A stretch of 64,000 nt of DNA. Source: Rachycentron canadum (Eukaryota > Chordata > Actinopteri > Carangiformes > Rachycentridae). Location: NCBI GenBank assembly GCA_038496675.1, contig CM076650.1, forward strand, positions 25,336,434 to 25,400,433. Direction: 5' to 3'. Positions 22,723-34,675 of the stretch are shown here, piece after piece. The notes beneath the pieces were generated by a model, which did no database searches, had not been told where the DNA came from, and saw nothing but the letters and a program-made list of their open reading frames with translations. Both the position numbers and the translations under genes were made by a program. Position 1 is the first letter of the stretch. The number at the start of each line of letters is the position of its first letter.

Positions 22723-24330
22723 CCATCTGCTTCTCTTCTGGACCTTATTCCAACAAAACTGTTCAAGGACATTTTTCCTTAAATCAACACTTTATTAGAT
22801 TAGATATAATCTGAAGTATTGAATATGATGGATTTCTCTTTATTAACAGGTTATATACCACAGGCTTTTAAGGTTGCAGTAATTTACTTGCACTTGTGCC
22901 AACTCTTTAAAGATGTGATTTATTGAATACGAATGGCTTGAAACAGCCCTGGTTATCAATGAACTCCTCATGGCATCAGACAAAGGAAGATCCTATTACA
23001 GAGACTAGAACACATCATTTGCATGAAAGGAACCTCACTAGGCTGGTTTAAGTCATACTTATCAGATAGACTGCAGATTCAGACACAGGCAAAAACAGGG
23101 TGTGAAAATAGATGGGGGTTTATTGGTTGCACCAGGGCAGTTTAGCTGTATGCAGTCTTCTGGACAGACTCTGCAGGACGGCAGGTGAAGGTCAAGGCGG
23201 AGGTCAGCGAGTGCGAGCTGGTCGTTGAGCAGATCCTTGAGTTGCAGGTGTGTCAAGCTGCCAGTGCTGCGGCCACACCCTTGTTGGGAGAGGCAGACAT
23301 ACACGGCGAGGAGGAAACGAAGGGAAAAAAATGGAGACAAGCACTGTGGTGCAGGTTGAGATCACAGCGGGGCTGAGGCACAGACTCCAGTTTGACTCAC
23401 AAGTCTGTTAGTCATTTAGTTCCACATGGCTCTGTGCTTGGACCAATACTTTTCACCTTATATATGCTTTGTTAAAGCAATAGTGTCAGGAAGCACTAGA
23501 TGTTCCATTGTTACTTCAAGCTGACACCCACCTTGAGGTCATGATGAAGCCAGATAAGACTAATTTAATGGTCAATCGAACTTTTAACTTATGAATTCAG
23601 ACAAAACTGAAGTCAATGTGCTTGGTTTTTTACACCTCTGAAATACACTAACTGATTATATAATAGTTAAGTTAGTTGAATTACGAAATTATGAATAATG
23701 AAACCTTAAGGGTTATTTTTGACCAGACATGAATCAAGTCTCAAGGACGACCATCCGAGACCTGTGCAATATTGTGAAAATTAGAAATATCCTGTCTTAA
23801 AAGGATGCTGAAAAAACCAGTTCATGATTCCTCTATTCTACCATAGTTCTTTATTTTCAAGATGTTCCAGTAACTCAGTGAAAAGCCTCCAGCTGATTCA
23901 AAATACTGCAATGCAAGTACTGACAGGAACTAAAAGAGATCACATATCTGCTGTTAGTTTCTATGCAATGGCTCCCTATAAGCCCAGAACACTTCTTGCC
24001 TGCAAAGCCATTAAAGGTCAGGCACCATCATATCATAAAGAGCTCATAGTTCACTATTATACCAATGGAACACGCTTTTTTTTTAAAGGCAGACTTGTGT
24101 TTCCTCAAGTCTGTATGGATATGATATAATGCTCTTCTTATGTGGAATCAGCTCCCAGTGTGGAGACAGACACTTTCTCCACATTTAGGATTATGCTTAA
24201 GGTTGTCTTCTTTGTCTTAATCTTATTCTGAGGGAAGGGTCAAGTAAGCCCTGAACCATCCCTTAGTTATGCTTCTACAGGCCAAGACTCCTCAACTTTG
24301 TATTTTCTCTCTCAACTCAGCCTTCTGTCC
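22723..24330 (+). pseudogene. L2-like LINE pol relic, interrupted
   Basis: Degenerate non-LTR retrotransposon ORF2. In order: LDLIPTKLFKDIFP (about 22740-22782), a GYIPQAFKVAVI block (about 22850-22890), a WFKSYLSDR block (about 23044-23070), the RT motif HGSVLGPILFTLYML (about 23425-23470), the region shared with 19100-19394, and SVKSLQLIQNTAMQVLTGT (about 23877-23932) from the C-terminal part. After that only the downstream tail resembles other L2 copies (TGGAATCAGCTCCCAGTGT). Many stops and frameshifts, an internal insertion (23073-23381), and loss of the FADD catalytic block. L2-type by motif style; inactive. Confidence 0.75.
23073..23381 (-). mobile_element. 309-bp insertion within L2 copy, LTR-like
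   Basis: Interrupts the LINE reading between WFKSYLSDR and GSVLGPILF and is flanked by AGACT on both sides (23068-23072 and 23382-23386), consistent with a target duplication. On the minus strand it is pyrimidine-rich, GC-richer than its surroundings, and has AATAAA at 23124-23119 near its end, features of a solo LTR. The ends approach TG...CA only if the duplication is shortened. No coding frame is assigned. Confidence 0.5.
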
Positions 24331-24663
24331 CTGATGACAATATCTGTTCAGCATTTTCAGACTCCTTCTGTCTGTTTCTGCGGCTGGGTGAGATTCCCCC
24401 CTGATTATTTCACAGTTTGTGCATGTGCTGAACTCACCCCAGACTCATTTGCCCTTTAGGTTCAGCTCACTCTGCCGGAGCCTACATGTCTTTCTTTAAG
24501 GGTCAGAAGATCCTTGGTCACATACATATTCAGAAGTGTTCCTCATTTATCTGCCCCCTCTTGTTTCTGCAATAAAGAGCATAACAAAATGCACCTGTTG
24601 CACTGTGTGCTGCATCTGGGTCTGGGTCTTAAGCTACAGGATACAGATCTGCCACAACAACAC

Positions 24664-24708
24664 TTATTATTATTATTATTATTGTTGTTGCTGTTGCTGT
24701 TGTTGTTT
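24664..24708. repeat. (TTA)n(TTG)n(CTGTTG)n microsatellite
   Basis: Trinucleotide array passing from TTA to TTG and CTG/TTG units. Confidence 0.9.
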
Positions 24709-24825
24709 TATTAAACAACAGTATATACAGTTTTCTCATAGACTTCTAGATAGAATGCAGGTTTAAGACACTTCTGCACTGGACCCAGAACATATGTCAT
24801 CGTTTATATACAGGCAGACCTATTG

Positions 24826-25640
24826 ATAGCGAATAGGTATCCAGCTCATATCCTTGAAAAAGCTTTTGCAAACCAACTATGCGATCATCTGCACAGGAAT
24901 GGTTTGTTCGAAGATTTTCCGTCAGGATTTAGAATTTCATCATTTTTAACTGATAGATTCCAGTTTGTCCATGTTAACAATGACTCTTCAATGCACCCTA
25001 AAGTTCCACAGGGTTCTGTGCTAGGGCTGATACTGTTCAACCTTTATATGTTTCCTTTAGGCAATATTACCAGGAAGCATCACATACATTTTCATGACGC
25101 CCAGTTTTATTTATCTATGCAGCCAAATGAAGCAAATCATGGAGTCAGACTTAAAAAAGTCGTAAAGACATAAAGGCCTGAATGACCTGAACTTTTTACT
25201 TCTAAATTCAGAGAAAACTGAAGTTATTGTATTTGCCCCTAAGCACCTTAGACAAACATTATCTGATCATGTAATTACTCTGGATGGTGCTACCTTGGGC
25301 TCCAGTTCCACTGTAAAGAACCTTGGAGTCATTTTTGACCAAGCTCCATCATATCTCAAAGAGCTCATAGTGCCCTACTGTTCCAGTAGATCACTTCACT
25401 CTCTAAAACCTACTTGTGGTTCCTAGAGTCTCCAAGAGTAGAACAGGAGGCAGAGCCTTCAGCTACCAGGATCCTCTTCTGTGGAATCAGCTCCCAGTGT
25501 CAGTCTAGGAGGCAGACACCCTCTCTACATTTAAGATTAGTCTTAAAACTGTCCTCTTTGACAAAGCTTATAGTTAGGGCTGGATAAGGTGACCCTCAAC
25601 CATCCCTTAGTTATGCTGCTGTAGATTTAGACTGCTGGGG
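24826..25640 (+). pseudogene. Second L2-like LINE pol relic
   Basis: A 116-codon frame (24823-25173) reads PAHILEKAFANQLCDHLHRN, then jumps across a deletion to LTDRFQFVHVNNDSSMHPKV and PQGSVLGLILFNLYMFPLGN, the RT core of L2-like LINEs. The catalytic FADD is lost (FHDAQFYLS remains at that place). Further on, other frames give LLNSEKTEVIVFAPKHLR, NLGVIFDQ and the C-terminal SYLKELIVPY-type block, ending in the TGGAATCAGCTCCCAGTGT tail. Same family as the copy at 22.7-24.3 kb, with different deletions. Confidence 0.8.
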
Positions 25641-25653
25641 GATACACTGAGCA

Positions 25654-25695
25654 CCTCTCTCTCTCTCTCTCTCTCTCACTCTCTCTCTCTCTCTC
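25654..25695. repeat. (CT)n microsatellite
   Basis: About 20 CT units with one CA break, at the end of the L2 tail. Confidence 0.95.
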
Positions 25696-25975
25696 CCTAT
25701 TTCACTCTCACTCTCCCCTTATACATTTGTATCACACTACTACATGTCATCTCTCTCTCTCCCTGTTCTCATTCTGCAGGTACCAAATCGTAGCTGCCCC
25801 CATGTTCCTGCTCAACCTGCTGCTGCTATAATTATCATTAGTTAATATCAATGTTAATGTCAATATTAACACTACTACTGTGTCCTGCAGACTTAATTGC
25901 ACAGTATATAATGATGTCTTCGTGATTTCTGTGTCATTCTTTACTTCCATGGCCCACAGAACAGCACCAGCATGT
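25696..25975. other. Unassigned, pyrimidine-rich then AT-rich
   Basis: No gene recognised; the first part may still be L2 3' flank. Confidence 0.4.
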
Positions 25976-26270
25976 ATAGTTGAAATCAGAAATTCATATA
26001 CACTGACGTACGCAAATTAGCTTTGGCAAATGCTTAAGGGCATTTATTTAAGGGATTTTTGATTGATTCTCTTTTAATTCACCATATCACAACTCCAGTG
26101 GGTTAGAAGTTGACATATATAAGTTGCCTGTGCCTTGAAACTGCTTGTAAAATGATAGCAAATTATGTCATGGCTCTCGAATCTTCTGGCTATTTGACAT
26201 AATCGAAGTTCAGCGGAGGTGTACCTGTGGAAGTATTTTAAGGCTTTACCCTTTACCCAAGTGCTGGGGT
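25976..26270 (+). mobile_element. Sleeping Beauty-like Tc1 left terminus
   Basis: After a TA, the sequence TAGTTGAAATCAGAAATTC (25978-25996) resembles the outer direct repeat of salmonid/Sleeping Beauty-type Tc1 elements. An inner repeat, CTCCAGTGGGTTAGAAGTTG at 26093-26112, lies about 115 bp inward. Text between and after (TGTCATGGCTCTCGAATCTT; GGAGGTGTACCTGTGGAAG) also fits. This IR/DR layout defines that group. The match fades after about 26270; transposase and right end are missing. Confidence 0.65.
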
Positions 26271-26914
26271 TTTTTATTAAAAAGGAATACTGGATTTTGA
26301 CATCAAGATTTCAAAAGGCTGTGGCTTAAAAGTGGTTAGAGATAAAAGGCCGACTGCAAATGAGAGAAAGATTGAATATGACCACCGCCATGCCATCACT
26401 ATCACCATCGCACCAGATGCACCATCACTATCACTGTTATTACGTGATCAATATCTCCTAAAGGCAGATATTCTCCTTTAGAATCCCAGTCGGTGAATAG
26501 CAGCTCCATAGCTTCATCACTGTGTGAACTTTTTTTTCTGCTTCAATTTACTCGAACGCAATGGACAGATTTGCTTCAGTGTCACTGCATGGGAGTGCGT
26601 TCAGAGCATCTTTCCTATGGTATTTCCTCAAACACTTTCAATGGCAACATGGTGTAATTTTTGGCTAGAATCAAAGCAGTGCATGTCTTCTAACTAGTGG
26701 TAGAGCGTACAAACGAGATTTGGCCCCGTCATTGGAACTTTTACTGTGCTATTGTTGTTCGTCACAATTTTGCGACTTTGGCGTTCAGAGGGTTAACAGG
26801 ATTGAAAGAATTCAATATTCATCAGTGGTAAGAAGAAGTAAGAGGAAATCATCTGTTTTAACTAATAACACAAATTACTGAATTACTGAATTTACATAAG
26901 TCAGAAATTCACAG
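26271..26914. other. Unassigned stretch
   Basis: A cryptic CATCAC/TATCAC-type low-complexity run lies at 26392-26440. Nothing else recognised; it may include decayed Tc1 interior. Confidence 0.4.
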
Positions 26915-27960
26915 TTCAGGATGGAAAAAGTATGTGAATCCCTCAGATAATGACTTCAACAAAAGCTGTTGGAGTCAGGACACCCGGAGTCCAACCAGTG
27001 AAATGAGGAATGAACATTTGGAGTTTGCTATTCACAAGAAGCATGTGCTGATATGAGCCAAGCCTCGCAAAAAAAAAACAGTAGATCTATGATCAAGTCA
27101 TTGTTTTTATTAAAGATGGAAAGGTTTAATCTGAAAGAGTTTCAATATTTGTCAGTCTACAGTACAGACAAATTGTCTATCAATAGATACTGTGGCTACT
27201 CTCACTAGAAGAGGGAGGCCAGGATGACTCAAAAGACACAATGCATAGTTTTCATCTAAGTCAAGAAGAACTATACTGTAACAGAAAAAGGACTTGAAGA
27301 CTTGAATTATTGGAACTGATTAAAATCTCTGTTCATGAGTCTATTGAAGAGGCAGGGTGACCATAACACAACACCACAGTGGAAGCTGCAGCTCATGTTG
27401 CTGTGCGCCTGAAGTTTACCCTCCGCAACTTTACTAGGAGAATTGTTTTGTGGACTGAAGAATTGCTCGAAAGGAAACACAGCACTTCACAGGGTACCAT
27501 ATATTAACATGAAAATATGATGAAGACTATCCAAACCTTTACAGTGGAGGAAAAATTCTGATTTGTGGCTTTGTAGAAGCCTTGGGGCCTACACAGCTTG
27601 CTATCACCGAGGGGATAATGAATTCCCATGTATATCAAGGGATCCTACACGATATCTGCCTGCCAGCTGAAGTTCACCAGAGGCTGGGTGCTGCAGCAGG
27701 ACAATGGCCCTAAACACAGAAGTAAATCCACTAAAAAGTGGCTTCAAAAAAAAGAAATCTGCCTTTTGGAGTGGCCTAGTCAGAGCCCAGACCTTAATCC
27801 TAATGAAATGCTTTGGAATAACCTCAGGAGAGCTGTACCCAGAAGCAAGAGGGCTTGCTGTGTGTGTGGGTGGGTGGGGGGGGGGGGCAAACAGGACATT
27901 GAAGTGGTATTTCACCAGCAGTCGAGGCATCCCCCTTATTCTACACCTTTCATGTGACAT
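26915..27960 (+). pseudogene. Tc1 transposon with degenerate DD34E transposase
   Basis: The left end (GGAAAAAGTATGTGAATCCC, 26923-26942) fits the inverted terminus of a common fish Tc1 family. A decayed 5' half can be followed by DNA similarity only (AGACAAATTGTCTATCAATA near 27165). From about 27604 the frame is readable: a Tc1 C-terminal domain with RGWVLQQDNGPKHRSKSTKK, then LLEWPSQSPDLNPNEMLWNN. The second Asp is at 27700-27702 and the Glu at 27805-27807, so 34 residues separate them, the Tc1 DD34E spacing. The frame ends in a G-rich run (27870-27889) that disrupts the C-terminus. The longer 167-codon frame starting at 27704 is a shadow of this. Confidence 0.8.
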
Positions 27961-29522
27961 CAAGTACAAGAAACTGACCGTCCTTCAGGCATATCAGAAT
28001 CCAATCAGTATCCAAAAGTCGTCCTCAGGATTTTCTACACAGAAATCTCTGACAGCCCTCCAGCAGGCCCTATCCACTGCAACGGCCAAGCTGTTACAGG
28101 TCTTTCGGGCTTCTCTTCGCTTCGGGACACTGACCCATTCTAGAAAGATCCCAACCTGGACTTGCAGCCTGCAAGTTGCCCTTTCCTTATTCCATCCTTG
28201 GAAATAAAACTCTCTGGTTCGGTGTGTACCCTCTCTGCCTGCCTAACCTAAAATGTAGTGACGTCGCCTGAAACACACATCCATGGGTAACCAATCCACA
28301 CGAGTGGACCAGAGAGCCTCTGTCAACGCCAGGAGCCGTGCTTCATCGGGGTCCCATTCGAGTAACCATTCAGACCCACCCACCCGTACTACACCACAAT
28401 TCCAAGACCAGTGGTCTACTTTTTCCACTATACGTATTTGTGAATTCCATGATGATGATGAAGATGATTATTATTAATAATAATAATACTTTCTTTATCA
28501 AATTAATATATAAAACCATCAGAAGTTCTAACACAATAATATGATATGTATTATTCCAAAATCCTATTCTGCACAATGACTATTTTAATTAATGGTACAT
28601 TAAGCATGTTTTAATACTAATACTTCTGTACATTTACTGGTTGCGTTACTGTTGAATGCAGGACATTAACTTGTGACTTTGACTTGTAACACTGACCGGG
28701 CTTCTGCTGGCCAGGGTGTCTCACAGTTTGGCAGGCCGGACTACCATTTTAGCATGGCGTCAAGCCAGAGTGAGAAACTTTGATTGGGCATGAAAGATTA
28801 GAGTATGTAGTTCATTCCAAGGGATGAACAGCTGTGGCTGTTTATGATGAGATTATTCTGTGACCATTTGATGGAATGAACACACATAGAGCATCTGTCT
28901 TGAGAGTAATGGAATTTCACAGGGTGAGTTGGAATATGAACGAAATTCTATGCATAATATTGACCCGGCAGTGGATCAACAAATAGTTGTACTACGATCC
29001 AATCGATTAACCATTTTCTTTGGTGCAATATATCAAAGTTCTAAGAATTCTGAGAATTAACTTTTGACTTTCACATGTAGGTCGCCTGTGTAAATATTAC
29101 AACGTCTCATGTATATAATTATCCATATAGATGTCCCAGGCCATCAACTAATCAACATCTGGCCATGGAATTCTCACATGCAAAATACCGTACCCCTTTA
29201 AGATGTTGTTTCATGTGTCGTGCTTTAGGTGATTAAAAAAAAAAAAAAATGAGCATTTGCATCACTACTTTTACACATACAGCAGTAGAGATGAGGGATT
29301 GTCGCCTCGTCATACCACTCTGTTTCAAGCTGTGGGGCAAAATGTGAATGTCCCCATGATAAATGTGATCATTTGATATTGCTCGGGTTAATTAAAAGGC
29401 TGTCACACCCGACTAGTGATGGGGAGAATGTAAAGAAAGACTGTAGGCCTGAATTACCAATTCTTTTGTGTTTGGCTTCCTGAAGGCAAAGGTCACCACT
29501 TTCTCTGTCCTTCATCGGTCCT
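27961..29522. other. Unassigned stretch
   Basis: Follows the Tc1 3' part. A Ser/Thr-rich 64-codon plus frame (28283-28477) has no known domain. Small TAA/TGA repeats at 28448-28490. Nothing else recognised. Confidence 0.45.
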
Positions 29523-29550
29523 AAAAAAAAAAAAAAAAAAAAAAAAAAAA
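29523..29550. repeat. Poly-A tract
   Basis: 28 consecutive A. Confidence 0.95.
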
Positions 29551-29821
29551 TGTCTCAAAATATTCCACAACAACTAGATTACATTAGAAATTTTATAAGA
29601 AATGGCTCACAAATTTACAAGAAGAAAAAAAAAGGCTAGGAATTCCCAGAGATTACGATCAAGATTATTCGTCCTGGAGTCACATGGCTTCACTTGCGCA
29701 TGGCTGTCTCGACCTCCTCACACCACAGAAAGAGCCTACGTCTTGGTGCATGGGATTAAGTAAATAGCCTACTTATGATTTTATCCCAGAATGACCATAT
29801 TGTCACAAGCATCCAGACAAG

Positions 29822-29910
29822 TTAGAGAGAGAGAGATAGAAAAAAAAGATAGATAGATAGACTTTTATTTATCGCCGGAGGGAAATTAAGTTGTCAAGCA
29901 GCTCAGGTAA
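29822..29910 (-). mobile_element. LINE 3' tail with (GATA)n
   Basis: The GATAGATAGATAGA run followed by CTTTTATTTATCGCCGGAGG and GAAATTAAGTTGTCAAGCAG is, read on the minus strand, the usual 3' end of a fish LINE: coding-free tail, AATAAA, then a CTAT tail. No pol region is attached; the adjoining 29911-30010 is an A-rich AAT-type tract. Family not certain (Rex1/CR1-like suspected). Confidence 0.45.
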
Positions 29911-32900
29911 GAACACAACTATGTCAAATCACTTCAACAACAATAACAAGAAAATAATAATAGTAATAAAAAAAAAAACATAATCATAATAATAACATAT
30001 TAACAACATAGCAATAACTTTCCATGTGATACCCTATGCCATAGACCTGTGCAATATTCTAATCTGGATCGGATGCATTGTTTAATATTAAGTATACTAA
30101 GTATATAACTTGTGATAGATAAACAAATATCGAGGTGTGCATATACACGTCTTATGTCCTCCTCCACCATTGTGCTAGCTAACTTCATAGTCACCACCAA
30201 GTTGACAGATGAACTTGTCAGATGAACGCATTCAGGTTGCAGCCCAGTGACAGTAGCGTATTTTTCATTGTGTGTAGCTATATAATACTGTATTTATCCT
30301 GGTTTGTGTCTCCTGCCATTCCACAACTAATCAACTCTACAGGCTTCTGCAGTGGAAAACCCCGGCTCATTCATCTCGCCGCCAGATTGTTGTCACCGAG
30401 TGGTACAGCCCCTTCCTACAGCTGAATTTCCGAGCTCTGAAACCTTAGAATTCTGCTGTCTCTGTCTGTGCCTTCAATTCATCACACTTGCCGCCCGCAT
30501 GCCTCTCACATCCTGCCCTGTGCTTGTCTGCTGTTTTGCCAGTTTGGATTGTGGATCCTCCGCCCTGCCTTCTCTTGTCTTCAGCTCAGATTCCCCGCCT
30601 GCTCTGCTCAGTGATACTCAGTCATAACTCTGCCCCGCTTGCCTTTGTCTATCTATCAGCTCCGCTGCCTACTCCACCCTGATGTGTCCATATCCACTTT
30701 GGCAAATCCAAGAAACCTTGAGTCTAAACCAGCAAAACCACCTACTACCTTTAACCTGTCTTCTGTGTCTCCTGGTCAGTGTTGTCCATTGTTGAACCGT
30801 TATAACAGAGAAACTAGGTTTGGCTTTTTCCGCCCGGGATGGTAAGTAAATTAGTTTATTAAATTCCAGCGACACACAGTTCACCTCCATCTTGAATGTA
30901 GCTCATAAAACTCACAGCCTAGCTGACATTTAGCTTACCACAACAATTCCCTTATTCCCAGTGATCATATATTCCTTTGTCTCCCTGATTTTACGCATTT
31001 CAAAATATACATTTTAACTTGCTTCCTGTAGGCAGACCACTCTGGGGTGTTGGTTTGTGCCAAACCTCCCCTCATTCTGTCTGGGTATCCACCCAATTTA
31101 TTCTGAGTCCGAGGTAATTACCTCCCTATGAATTCAGTGACAACTAGATCTGCAGCAGATATGATAAAAATAGCTGACAGGGATTTTGACATAATAGTCA
31201 CATTGTCTCATAGAGAAAGGGTCGTTTAATGAATTCCGATGAGGCTCACCTCGATAATTATCTCCATGTCATTCAGATGAGGCCAGGATAAAACATTTTG
31301 TTTGCTAAGGCTGGCAGTGATTGCTAGAACAAAAGTGACTGCCACAGACTTTAGGACAACCTTGGTTTAGAGTTTATGATGACTTTGTCAAGACTGAAAA
31401 TGCTGTTCTGCAAGATATCCTTGAATGATAAAACAGTGTCTGGTCGAGTGGTTTGTCTATTGTCATCGCCACCGTGCACAGACATTTTATTTGCAGTATA
31501 AAAGCAGCTGTAAGTTCAATCAAATTCCCAGTTGTGTGGCTTTTTATAGTTTATTAAAAAAAAAGAAAGAAAAAAAAAAAAAAAGATAAATCTGCGTTTT
31601 GTAAACAAAAAGGTCCCTTTATCCTCTAAAGCTTTTTGAGTGTTGAGAGAGGCACATCCCTGCAGAGTAAATCAACCTAACACCTTTCAGTAGTTATTTT
31701 CCAATAATTTCCAGTCAACGCATTAAAATTCCCAAGAGCGTATTAAGGTGAATGTGATCACAGCTAAGGACTTTCATCTAGATGCTTTATAGGGTCAATT
31801 ATCCAGCCAAGGTCAAACGGGCTCTGAATCACTCCTGCTGGTTTGTTTAGCTACATTAGCTGTCTCTGACACCGAACCGAGCTTTCCCGTAAGAGCACAC
31901 TTGGAAGAGCATCCTGGGTAATGTGTGGTCCAGGTGAAAAGACCCCATTGCTTGGTGGGCTGTTCACAACTAATTAGACGCAGGGGTTTGTCGGCTACAT
32001 ACTGCAGCGTGAATCTAATCAAACACAACAAGGATCGCACAAAGATCTGCTATGTCAGCCTCTTCAAGACCCCGCGAGAGACTCTATAATATCCTGCCCC
32101 TCTAGAATTTAATTTGGAGAACAAAACTGTATTTATCTACTTTGGTTGCGTTGCAGACTGACTTGGCACAGCAATAATTGCAGAAGGGAAAATGTGTGCG
32201 TATTAAGATGTTTGTTAAACCCAACTTTGAGTCTACATGGATGAGGGATGAGATGTACAACTGTTGGAGATTGCTCTGTGTATCACTGAAATTAATCATC
32301 TGTATGGCAGGTTGTGAAATGCAGGTTTTGGCACTGAGCAGTATATTATTTAATTTTAACTAGAAATGACAACCAATTCCATCTATCATGTGCCCATTTA
32401 CTGCAAAGTTAATTATTTCCTCCAACATACGGTCTAAAAGAATTTCATTACAGTGTAAAATAGCTTGTGCTACATTTACATTCATAAAAATGATTCCACT
32501 TACACTCCCATCCACTGATTTATTCCTTTTGAGGCCATTTCAGTGGAAATGTGAGCTTGACATCAACTGCAACAAAAAAAAAAAACCTCTTGATTTCTTT
32601 CTATGTTTATATGTGGTCTATAGCCTCAAATCCACTCTATGTGATTGATACTTCAGTTAAAGCCTTAATGTAATTTATAGTATATGCGCTTTTAATCCCA
32701 TATAAAATCCTTATGTATGTGGTGGATTTTCTTTGGCCTCTATCATCCTCTCTGTGCATGCTCTAATGCAAGACTTAATAACTTGATTTGAGCCAGGGGG
32801 CAGTGAAGAGCAGGGAAATTTGCAAGTGAATTTGGACTGTTTCATGCTGTAAGGTTGTGTCTGTGCGCAAATCTGTGTCCATGCTGCGCAAGCTGCAAGG

Positions 32901-33224
32901 TCCAAGTGCACATACCTGGCGGTGAGTCATTTAAATATTATTCCCCATGATTTTTCATGTCAGTGGCCCAGTTTTATAGTGCATGGACCACAGCAGTCAA
33001 CTCCAGTGGACCAATAAATTGACTGATATTTAGGCGCGAATGTCTGCCATTTGGGGAATTATAGGCTTGCGTCATCATTTACTGTATTCTGTACTGTCAT
33101 ATTGATTGTTTTTTTTAATCACTCATCCATGATGGATCCAATATGTCTGTCTTATCTCTGCAAATACACTGTTAGGACCTGCATGCAGCAGATAGGTATC
33201 GTAGTCTTGTAGCAACAGCTCTGT
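29911..33224. other. Long unassigned stretch
   Basis: No gene recognised. 30430-30800 is pyrimidine-rich with Pro/Ser-rich overlapping frames, like the strand composition of fish LTRs, but no borders were found. Poly-A with interruptions 31556-31584. The 31080-31330 segment is AT-balanced, repeat-poor and homeodomain-site-like, a possible conserved non-coding element on appearance only. Confidence 0.4.
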
Positions 33225-34240
33225 GACAGGGTGGTTTGGTGCCAGAACCATGGGGTGTGTAGCATCCCCCTTAAGATTGTTGTCGCTTTTCAGGGCCAAC
33301 TTCTGACCCTGATCAATGCCACAGCATTGTCATACATTGGGCAGAGGGACAGCAGACGACTATTCGAGCTGAGAGGCTTCCCTGATTGTACTCTGCAGGA
33401 AAACTCTCACACTCTTCAAAAGCACTACCTCTATCTCTACCTGGCTGGAGGCACTCATGGGTGGAGCAGCTGCCCTGTGCAGAGACTGGTATGTGGCAGG
33501 TACCAATTCAGACCATAATTTGAATTTAGTGGATTTGAGAACATAGGGCTAGCCACTGTGACTGAAAATGGTGTTGCTAGTCTCTTCTATATATATATAT
33601 ATATATATATGCATTGCTAATGAGTTTTGCAAAACCAGGAAGGTGCTGAGCTGATACTCCTGATTGTTACAATAAGGACAGTAGGGCTTGAAACAGTCAC
33701 TCATCTTGGGCTGTGAATTGGTGTTGGTGTTAGGTGATGGTGTACTGGACTAGAATGTTGGGTTCCCTGCTGGCTTCCAAGTGATATGGTAGCAGTTCTC
33801 AGCCGTTTAGCAAGTGTTCAGTGAATGCACTGTATTTAACATTCCCACTGATGATTTCTACTGATGCAGCAACGTCTTCAAGCCTTTGACTTTCCCCAGC
33901 CCTCACTGTGTTTCAATTCAAAATTCATTCAAAATGGAGTTCTACTTGAACCAGTTGTATGGCTGACCATATCTCTGTGTGAGGGCTTGCATGGCATTTG
34001 TGATTGGAGTCTGACTGTTGACATACTGCTTAGCCTCCTGAAGTGCAGAGGTGAATCTGAGATGGCCAAGGAGGACTTGATACTTGTAGTCCTCAGTTAA
34101 ATGTTTGTGAGGGCCAAGCACACTGTCCAATCCCCATTTGTGCATTATTATTAAGAGGAAACTTAATGTGATATGGCATTTCCACCAAAATGTGGTACAT
34201 GCACCGTGCAATATCCATGATCCAACAACCCCAAGCAAGT
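33225..34240 (-). pseudogene. BEL/Pao-like retrotransposon gag relic
   Basis: The 98-codon minus frame at 34238-33942 reads DYKYQVLLGHLRFTSALQEA, then KQYVNSQTPITNAMQALTQR and YGQP. That resembles the DUF1759-type gag domain of BEL/Pao elements (a Y..LL.HL block, then an AM..L..RYG block). Further on the same strand, about 33700-33640, CFKPYCPYCNNQEYQL suggests a decayed zinc knuckle. The last part (33518-33231) lies where protease would follow but is not assignable. A (TA)n microsatellite (33589-33610) lies inside. Stops throughout. No LTRs found. Confidence 0.45.
33589..33610. repeat. (TA)n microsatellite
   Basis: Eleven TA units. Confidence 0.95.
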
Positions 34241-34675
34241 CCCTTGGATTTGTGATTGCTATGTATTGTCCTCCCAGGTCAAAATTAACTCAATCTTTTG
34301 ACTGCTTATAAAACATTAAGTATAAAACTATCCCCAAATACTTGCATCACATTTTCTCAGCCAGCTTCATTCATTCATTAACCATATTTACAAAGCTGTT
34401 AGTATGAAACTCCAATGTTGTTTTCTTCATGCAGCTAAGAAATATGCATGCTTAGATGTGATATATGTTTATAATCAGAATTCACAAGAGGAGCACAGTG
34501 GTCGGCTGTATTTTGGCCGTGCTTTGTGTTTAATACTAGTATATTAGTAACTTCGAACATATTGAATACAATGCACATACTGCTAGTTACTTAGAAAACA
34601 GTCAAGTTCTGTTTTATATGATGGATTGGTTAGTTTGTCAATTTTTAAAATAAAATGGCTTCCACAGGCAAAAGT
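34241..34675. other. Unassigned stretch
   Basis: AT-rich. The left terminus of the adjoining Tc1 element should be here but was not recognised. Confidence 0.4.

Noticed and set aside
27704..28207. 167-codon open frame, the longest in the window
   Set aside because: It overlaps the Tc1 transposase in a different frame; the real reading is 27628-27957 with the DD34E motif. The downstream part has no known domain.
30430..30800. Pro/Ser-rich overlapping frames as a gene
   Set aside because: Explained by pyrimidine-rich composition; no start, splice or domain evidence.
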